Below, in pieces: positions 39,742-45,018 of a stretch of 45,018 nucleotides of DNA; position 1 is the first letter of the stretch; each line of letters opens with the position of its first letter. Where the stretch lies: NCBI GenBank assembly GCA_024639455.1, contig JAHEIH010000007.1:1-45018 (forward strand), given 5' to 3'. Both the position numbers and the translations under genes were made by a program. This DNA comes from Cellvibrionales bacterium (GTDB taxonomy: Bacteria > Pseudomonadota > Gammaproteobacteria > Pseudomonadales > JAHEIH01). A model generated the notes under the pieces. It was not told where the DNA came from. It saw only the letters and a list, made by a program, of their open reading frames with translations, and searched no databases.

Positions 39742-39753
39742 CCCCGGGCCTCT
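39726..39753. terminator. Possible terminator between convergent MFS and xylA genes
   Basis: AGAGGC (39726-39731) pairs with GCCTCT (39748-39753), with a shorter GGG/CCC stem inside. There is an A-tract just upstream, which would give Ts on the minus strand, so it may mainly serve xylA. Confidence 0.5.
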
Positions 39754-39770
39754 CGCTCTTACGCTAATCC

Positions 39771-41090
39771 TTAGCGGATGTAGCGATTGACGATATTCTC
39801 GTACAACTCCTGTTGGCCGCTGATCTGTTGCGGTTCACCGTAGCTGTCGCCTAGGCTGGCGAGGGTTTCCAGGTTTAATTCCCCTGCTTCAAAGCGCGCG
39901 CCATCGCCACTGTCGAAGGTGCTGTAGCGTTTGCTGCGCATGGCTTGCATGGGTGAGTTTTCGCGAATATCGGCGGCAATCAGCAGCGCACGTGCAAAGG
40001 TGTCCATGCCGCCAATATGGGCGTAGAAACGGTCTTCGTAGTCGGTGGAGTTGCGTCGCGCCTTGGCGTCAAAGTTGATACCGCCACCCTGTAGGCCGCC
40101 GTGGCGCAGCAGGCTCAGCATAATTTCTACGGTCTCGTTCAAATTGAAGGGGAACTGATCGGTATCCCAAGCATTTTGGTAGTCGCCGCGGTTCGCATCA
40201 ATTGAGCCGAGCATGCCGGCAGCGCCAGCCACTTCAATCTCGTGTTCCATTGTGTGGCCCGCCAAGGTGGCGTGGTTGGTTTCTAGGTTGATCTTAAAGT
40301 CATTTTCCAAGCCAAATTCGCGAATGAAGCCCATCACAGTGGCAGCGTCGTAATCGTATTGGTGTTTGCTGGGTTCCATTGGCTTTGGCTCGATGAAGAA
40401 ATGGCCAGTAAAACCATTTTTGCGACCGTAGTCGCGCGCCATGGTTAGGAACTGCGCTAAATGTTCACGTTCGCGCTTCATGTCGGTATTGAGCAGGCTC
40501 ATGTAGCCTTCACGACCGCCCCAGAAGACGTAGTTTTCGCCTTTGAGGGCGATGGTAGCGTCGAGGGCGTCTTTTAGTTGTGAGCCGGCGTAGGCCACGG
40601 TGCGAAAATCAGGGTTAGTGGAGGCACCATTCATGTAGCGCGGGTGGCTAAATAGGTTGGCGGTGCCCCACAGCAGTTTCACCCCGGTATCGGCTTGCTT
40701 TTGCTTGGCGTATTCAACAATGGCCTGCAGGCGGGCGCGGGTTTCGGCGCGGTTAGTGCCTTCGTCGACGAGGTCCACATCGTGGAAACAGTAGTAGTTG
40801 ATGCCAAGCTTGGTGATGAATTCAAAGGCCGCATCCATTTTTCCCTTAGCGCGTTCGACTGGATCTTTAACACCGTCCCAAGGGAAGGTGTAAGTTCCGG
40901 GACCAAAGGGGTCGTTGCCGGTGCCGCAGAAGGTGTGCCAGTAGCAGACGGCAAATTTGAAGTGTTCAGCCATGGTTTTGCCCGCCACTACGCGGTCAGG
41001 TTGGTAGAAGCGGAAGGCCAGTGGGTTGTCGCTGTCGGGGCCTTCAAAGGCAATCTTGCCAACATTGGGGAAGTATTCGTGCTGAGACAT
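39771..41090 (-). CDS. xylA: Xylose isomerase
   Basis: A 439-aa class II xylose isomerase, converting D-xylose to D-xylulose in the cytoplasm. The catalytic dyad is visible as His103/Asp106 in [12 protein letters not shown], with metal-binding [15 protein letters not shown] and later GSIDANRGD. Normal length. ATG 41090 has AGGA upstream, inside the end of xylB; 4 nt separate the two genes. Last gene of the operon. Confidence 0.97.
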   Translation of the reverse strand: MSQHEYFPNVGKIAFEGPDSDNPLAFRFYQPDRVVAGKTMAEHFKFAVCYWHTFCGTGNDPFGPGTYTFPWDGVKDPVERAKGKMDAAFEFITKLGINYYCFHDVDLVDEGTNRAETRARLQAIVEYAKQKQADTGVKLLWGTANLFSHPRYMNGASTNPDFRTVAYAGSQLKDALDATIALKGENYVFWGGREGYMSLLNTDMKREREHLAQFLTMARDYGRKNGFTGHFFIEPKPMEPSKHQYDYDAATVMGFIREFGLENDFKINLETNHATLAGHTMEHEIEVAGAAGMLGSIDANRGDYQNAWDTDQFPFNLNETVEIMLSLLRHGGLQGGGINFDAKARRNSTDYEDRFYAHIGGMDTFARALLIAADIRENSPMQAMRSKRYSTFDSGDGARFEAGELNLETLASLGDSYGEPQQISGQQELYENIVNRYIR

Positions 41091-41094
41091 AGTA

Positions 41095-42588
41095 TTATTC
41101 CTGTGTTCGTAATGTCTGTTGAAGGGCGAGTTGCCAGCGCTCAAAGGCGGCTTGTGTGGCGCCTTGCTGGCTTGAATTTGGCATCACCGTATCGAACGTG
41201 CGTTGGCTGGCAAAGGCTTGCTCAACGCCGGTGAAATAGCCGGTACCGACGGCTGCACCGCGGGCGGCACCTTCGGCGCCGTCGCTGTCGACACGCTCGA
41301 TGGGGCGGCCGATGACGTCGGCCAGAGTTTGGGTAAACGTGTTGCTCAGGAACAACCCTGAGTGGGCAGCGCGCACCACATGGTTTTGGTAGCCGATGCT
41401 CTGCATGCGCTGGAAGCCATAGCCAAGAATAAAGGCCACGCCTTCAAGGAAGGCGCGGGCGATATCGGCACGACCGTGCTGATTAAAATCGAGACCCAAT
41501 AAGTGGGCGCCTAACGTACGGTTAGCAAACATGCGTTCGGCGCCATTACCGAACGGTAGCAAGGTCAATCCACGGCTTCCGGCAGGGGCAGACGCGGCCA
41601 TATCACTCATCTGGCGATAGGACACATCATCACCCAACAGGTGTTTGAGCCAGTTGTAGGCCCGGGCGCCGCCGTTGATACACACTAGTAAGCCATTCAC
41701 GTTGTGGTCGTCGGTGGAGGTCACGTGTTTAAAGGTGTTACCGACGTTGTCGCGGTCGGCAATGTTTTCTTGAGTCAGTGCATACAGTACCGCCGAGGTG
41801 CCCGCTGACAGTGCCACTTCGCCGGGCTGCGAAACGTTCAAACTAAAAGCATTGTTCGGCTGGTCGCCACAGCGATAGGTAATTGGCGTGCCAGCGCTTA
41901 AGCCTAGCTTGCTCGCCATTGCCGCCGACACGGCACACTGATGGCCAATCGAGGGTTTGATAGCAGGGATAAAACGCTCGTCGATCTGCCAGTGGTGGAG
42001 CAAGTCGCGAGCAACGTCGTTGCGTTGAAAATCCCACAGGGTGCCCTCGGATAAATTGCCCGCGGTGGTGGTTGGCTCGCCGCTCAAGCAGGTCGCGATG
42101 TAGTCGCCCGGCAGCATAATTTGGCGTATGTGGGCGTACACGTCAGGCGCGTGTTGCTGTACCCAGCGCAATTTAGCGGCAGTAAAGTTTCCGGGCGAAT
42201 TGAGCAGGTGGGTATAGCAATAGTCTTCCCCTAGCTCGGCAAAGGCGCTGTTGCCAATGGTTACCGCGCGGCTGTCGCACCAAATAATCGAGGGACAGAC
42301 GGGTTGTAATTGCTCGTCTAGGCACACTAGGCCGTGCATCTGGTAAGAGATGCCAATCCCTTTGATGGCTTTGCCATCCACGCCAGAGCTTTGCAAGACG
42401 TTGGCTAGACCTTGTTTGAAGTATTCCCACCACATACGTGGATCTTGTTCGGCGAAGCCCGCCTGTGGCGCGCTAATTGGCATTTCTTCAGACGGGTGGG
42501 AAAGGCTGCCCAGGCTAGTGCCCTGCGCCGCATCAAACAGTGAAAATTTAATCGATGAACTGCCGAGGTCGATGCCAAGGAAAATCAT
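41095..42588 (-). CDS. xylB: Xylulokinase
   Basis: A 497-aa FGGY-family kinase phosphorylating D-xylulose. N-terminal [11 protein letters not shown] phosphate loop, [23 protein letters not shown]-like RCGDQPNNA and the C-terminal [17 protein letters not shown] regions fit xylulokinase. The frame extends upstream, but ATG 42588 gives the family length and follows the transporter stop by 1-2 nt, which implies translational coupling. Confidence 0.94.
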   Translation of the reverse strand: MIFLGIDLGSSSIKFSLFDAAQGTSLGSLSHPSEEMPISAPQAGFAEQDPRMWWEYFKQGLANVLQSSGVDGKAIKGIGISYQMHGLVCLDEQLQPVCPSIIWCDSRAVTIGNSAFAELGEDYCYTHLLNSPGNFTAAKLRWVQQHAPDVYAHIRQIMLPGDYIATCLSGEPTTTAGNLSEGTLWDFQRNDVARDLLHHWQIDERFIPAIKPSIGHQCAVSAAMASKLGLSAGTPITYRCGDQPNNAFSLNVSQPGEVALSAGTSAVLYALTQENIADRDNVGNTFKHVTSTDDHNVNGLLVCINGGARAYNWLKHLLGDDVSYRQMSDMAASAPAGSRGLTLLPFGNGAERMFANRTLGAHLLGLDFNQHGRADIARAFLEGVAFILGYGFQRMQSIGYQNHVVRAAHSGLFLSNTFTQTLADVIGRPIERVDSDGAEGAARGAAVGTGYFTGVEQAFASQRTFDTVMPNSSQQGATQAAFERWQLALQQTLRTQE

Positions 42589-42589
42589 T

Positions 42590-43519
42590 TTATGCGGTCT
42601 CGATGGGTTGTTTACTGGCGGCTTGGGACTGCCGTTTACGATTGACGTGCGCATGTAATGACATCGCGACACCCGAACCAAGAATCAAGCAGATGCCCAT
42701 AATGGCCCATTGGTTGGGCAGTTGGTCAAATATGATCCAGCTCAGTAGTGCAGCCCAAACAAGGTGCACGTAATTGATCGGTGCGAGTAGCGAGGCGGGG
42801 GCTTCTCGATAAGCGCGAGCAAACATGAAGTGTGCACTAGATATAATAAGGCCTAGTAACACCATCATACTGCCATCAAACAGTGTGGGCATGCGACTTT
42901 CCCCTAGGGATGGGATAGCAGCCAAGCAAAACACTACCAACCCCCCAGCATTAACATAAAATAGCATTGTTACGGCGCTATCTTGGTGGGCGAGCTTGCG
43001 CGTCATGATTTGGAAGATGGCAATGCAAACAGCATTAGTTAAGGCACAGATGACACCCAATGTGTTCAAGTCACCGCTCAGGTTAAGCACCATGAGGACA
43101 CCGCTGAAACCTAGTACCGTCATTGCCCAGCCAAACGGTGACACCTTTTCGCCCAAGAAGGGGCCAGACATGGCAATCACTATAAAAGGCATGATGTAGA
43201 TAATGGCAATGGTTTCCCCGATGGGCATTAATTTCAGTGCGTAGGAAATGGTGAAAGAGCCAACGCACATCAGCAAGCCTCTGATAATCAGCAGTTTGGT
43301 GTTTTTTGTACGCCAAAGACCTGAGCCAGCATTGGGAAAGGCTACAACAAATAACGCGAAGAAGCTGACGATGTAGCGTATGGCGATAATTTCAGTCACT
43401 GGATAGCGCTGTGTTAAGTACTTGGTTAATACGTCGCTTATGGCAAAGCATAACACGGTGGCCATCACGAGCGTGACCCCGAGCCAGAGGCGTCCTTGAT
43501 AAGGTGTTGTATTGGGCAT
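42590..43519 (-). CDS. EamA-family (DMT) transporter
   Basis: A 309-aa inner-membrane protein with two EamA repeats and ten predicted helices, for example TLVMATVLCFAISDVLTKYL and IIYIMPFIVIAMSGPFLGE. The C-terminus is basic. Directly upstream of xylB and coupled to it, so it may carry a pentose, an overflow product or an unrelated metabolite. Most pentose importers belong to other families, so a sugar-import role is only an inference. No regulatory gene for xylose is present nearby. Confidence 0.88.
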   Translation of the reverse strand: MPNTTPYQGRLWLGVTLVMATVLCFAISDVLTKYLTQRYPVTEIIAIRYIVSFFALFVVAFPNAGSGLWRTKNTKLLIIRGLLMCVGSFTISYALKLMPIGETIAIIYIMPFIVIAMSGPFLGEKVSPFGWAMTVLGFSGVLMVLNLSGDLNTLGVICALTNAVCIAIFQIMTRKLAHQDSAVTMLFYVNAGGLVVFCLAAIPSLGESRMPTLFDGSMMVLLGLIISSAHFMFARAYREAPASLLAPINYVHLVWAALLSWIIFDQLPNQWAIMGICLILGSGVAMSLHAHVNRKRQSQAASKQPIETA

Positions 43520-43680
43520 AAATCAGGCCAGTTGTTCGACTAAAAACAACATACTACATGGCGGTGAGGTTAAAAAATACTCAGATAAAGCCCTGCGGAA
43601 TCAATCCTGCGCATATCTTACAAAAGCGCACTAGTGATTGGGATATTATGATGAATTAACGTTAATAATAAGAGCACCTT

Positions 43681-45018
43681 ATGGCCACTTGTATTCGTAC
43701 CGATACCTACACAGGATTCACGTCTTCGATCCATCAGCAGGTTGATCAAAACCCCATGAGCCGCCTGCAAATTGGTGTGATGGCGATCTGTTTTATCCTG
43801 AATATGCTGGACGGTATGGATGTGTTGTTGGTGTCCTATGCGGCGCCAGTATTGGCCGACGACTGGGGTATCCGCCCCGAAATGCTGGGGGTGATCTTCA
43901 GTGCGGGCTTGGTGGGTATGGCGATTGGTTGCTTGCTGATCGCGCCCTTTGCCGACGTGATTGGACGCAAGAAAATGATCCTTATCGCGCTGACCGATAT
44001 CGCCTTTGGGATGATGTTGACGTCTCTTTCTACCGAAATTTGGCACTTGGTTGCCTGGCGGCTGATCACGGGTCTCGGCATTGGCGCCATCTTGGCGAGC
44101 ATGGCGGCGTTGGTGTCGGAGTATTCCAATGACCACCGTCGCAACTTTAATGTCGGGCTGCTACAGGGCGGCTTTCCGATTGGCGCCACCATTACTGGTT
44201 TTTTGTCAGCGCTGTATTTGCGTGAATACGGCTGGGACATGGCGTTTTTGGTGGCGGGTATAGTCACTGCCAGCATGATTCCCGTAGTGTTGATTTGGTT
44301 GCCCGAGTCGCTGGAGTTTTTGTCTAAGCAGCAGCCGGCCAATGCCTTACAAAAAGTGAATAAGGTGTGGACCGGTATGGGCTATGACGCGATTGAGCAT
44401 ATGCCTCCCAAGCCAGAGGGTCACGTTAACAAAGTGGCGCTGGGCGATTTGTTTAACGACGGCCGCCGTGTGTCGACCTTCTTCCTGTGGGCGGGGATCT
44501 TTTTCTGCTTTATGACCTTGTACTTTACCATTAGCTGGATCACGAAGAGTGCGGTCGATGCAGGCCTGCCGTTAGACAAGGCGATTTATGCCGGTGCGAT
44601 CTACAATATCGGCGCCTTTGTCGGTACGGCAAGCCTGGGGCTACTGTCGGTGAAATGGGGCTTACAACGCACCTTATTTAGCATGATGATGCTGGCGGCC
44701 ATGCTGCTGTTGGCCTTCGGTTGGATCAATACCTCTGTCGTGATTATCTTGCTGACGACCTTCGCCATTGGCGTGACCTTGGGTGGCGGCTTTAACCTGT
44801 TCTACCCCATTGCCACACGTCTCTATCCCAGCCATGTGCGCGCCACCGGTGTGGGTTGGGCGGTGGGCGTAGGGCGTGCTGGTGCGGTGATAGGCCCGCT
44901 GCTAGCGGGTTATCTCATGGGCGCCGGTGCGTCGGTGACGGTGACGTTTTCAGTGTTTGCGGTGCCGACCTTGCTGGGTGGGCTTTGCGTGCTGGGGGTG
45001 AGGAAACTCACGGCGTAG
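43681..45018 (+). CDS. MFS transporter, aromatic acid:H+ symporter (AAHS) type
   Basis: A 445-aa 12-helix MFS protein. In helix 1, LNMLDGMDVLLVSY carries the Asp44/Asp47 pair typical of PcaK/BenK-type symporters, and the cytoplasmic loop DVIGRKKM is MFS motif A. YPSHVRATGVGWAVGVGRAG in the second half is also AAHS-like. It would import a carboxylic acid with protons. AAGAG precedes the ATG. The stop codon is the last three bases of the window, so the gene is complete. A weak sigma54-like site lies upstream (43596-43611), which would link it to the catabolic locus if real. Confidence 0.9.
   Translation: MATCIRTDTYTGFTSSIHQQVDQNPMSRLQIGVMAICFILNMLDGMDVLLVSYAAPVLADDWGIRPEMLGVIFSAGLVGMAIGCLLIAPFADVIGRKKMILIALTDIAFGMMLTSLSTEIWHLVAWRLITGLGIGAILASMAALVSEYSNDHRRNFNVGLLQGGFPIGATITGFLSALYLREYGWDMAFLVAGIVTASMIPVVLIWLPESLEFLSKQQPANALQKVNKVWTGMGYDAIEHMPPKPEGHVNKVALGDLFNDGRRVSTFFLWAGIFFCFMTLYFTISWITKSAVDAGLPLDKAIYAGAIYNIGAFVGTASLGLLSVKWGLQRTLFSMMMLAAMLLLAFGWINTSVVIILLTTFAIGVTLGGGFNLFYPIATRLYPSHVRATGVGWAVGVGRAGAVIGPLLAGYLMGAGASVTVTFSVFAVPTLLGGLCVLGVRKLTA

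Noticed and set aside
43662-43671. TTAACGTTAA palindrome before the last MFS gene as an operator
   Set aside because: A short AT-rich palindrome with no partner copy or adjacent regulator. Common by chance.
1-45018. CRISPR arrays, transposases, integrases or prophage genes
   Set aside because: No regularly spaced repeats and no recognisable recombinase frame were seen. The only hint of mobility is the tRNA-Lys fragment at 34218-34236.

Overview
The window reads as chromosomal DNA of a Gram-negative, aerobic, probably marine gammaproteobacterium. Pointers are the TonB-dependent receptor, the ETF/acyl-CoA dehydrogenase repertoire, a sigma54 activator with a Fis-type helix-turn-helix, strong Shine-Dalgarno sites and a moderately GC-rich composition. 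A Cellvibrionales/Spongiibacteraceae-like lineage is a guess from gene style only. No CRISPR, rRNA, intact insertion sequence or prophage was seen.

From about 0.1 to 36 kb nearly everything is catabolism of CoA-thioester acids. The core (2139-8428) is an operon of a class III CoA-transferase followed by five genes that match, step for step, the cyclohexanecarboxylate route of Rhodopseudomonas: BadI-type ring hydrolase, AliA-type CoA ligase, BadK-type hydratase, BadH-type dehydrogenase and AliB-type acyl-CoA dehydrogenase. Around it lie two long 3-hydroxyacyl-CoA dehydrogenases (8458-11457), a dienoyl-CoA reductase/isomerase pair (139-1794), and what looks like an aldolytic side-chain cleavage module: acyl-CoA dehydrogenase, MaoC hydratase, a thiolase-fold protein without the usual nucleophilic cysteine, and a separate DUF35 zinc-ribbon partner (12068-18335). 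Further members are two amidohydrolase paralogues, two 3-hydroxyisobutyrate-dehydrogenase-like paralogues, an aldehyde dehydrogenase, a true thiolase, a cupin, EtfBA, a Rieske oxygenase with an NDP-forming acyl-CoA ligase, and a shikimate-dehydrogenase-like protein with a flavin-reductase-like protein.

The most striking property is regulatory. I find eleven -24/-12 (sigma54) promoters by eye, all with exact GG-N10-GC spacing, in front of almost every catabolic transcription unit between 1.8 and 36 kb and on both strands. One sigma54-dependent activator gene (18531-20183, PAS + AAA+ with GAFTGA + Fis HTH) sits in the middle. The promoters also correct several start codons. The inference is a single-regulator, locus-wide sigma54 regulon for a ring-containing (alicyclic or terpenoid-like) acid, with EtfBA apparently outside it.

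From 32 to 34.3 kb there is a small Tat-exported protein, an orphan sugar-type solute-binding protein, tRNA-Lys(TTT), and a 3' tRNA-Lys fragment with its own terminator that suggests an old integration or duplication scar. From 36 kb to the end lie a TonB receptor, an MFS exporter-like protein, a xylose operon (EamA transporter, xylB, xylA) and an aromatic-acid:H+ symporter-type MFS protein, which ends exactly at the window edge.
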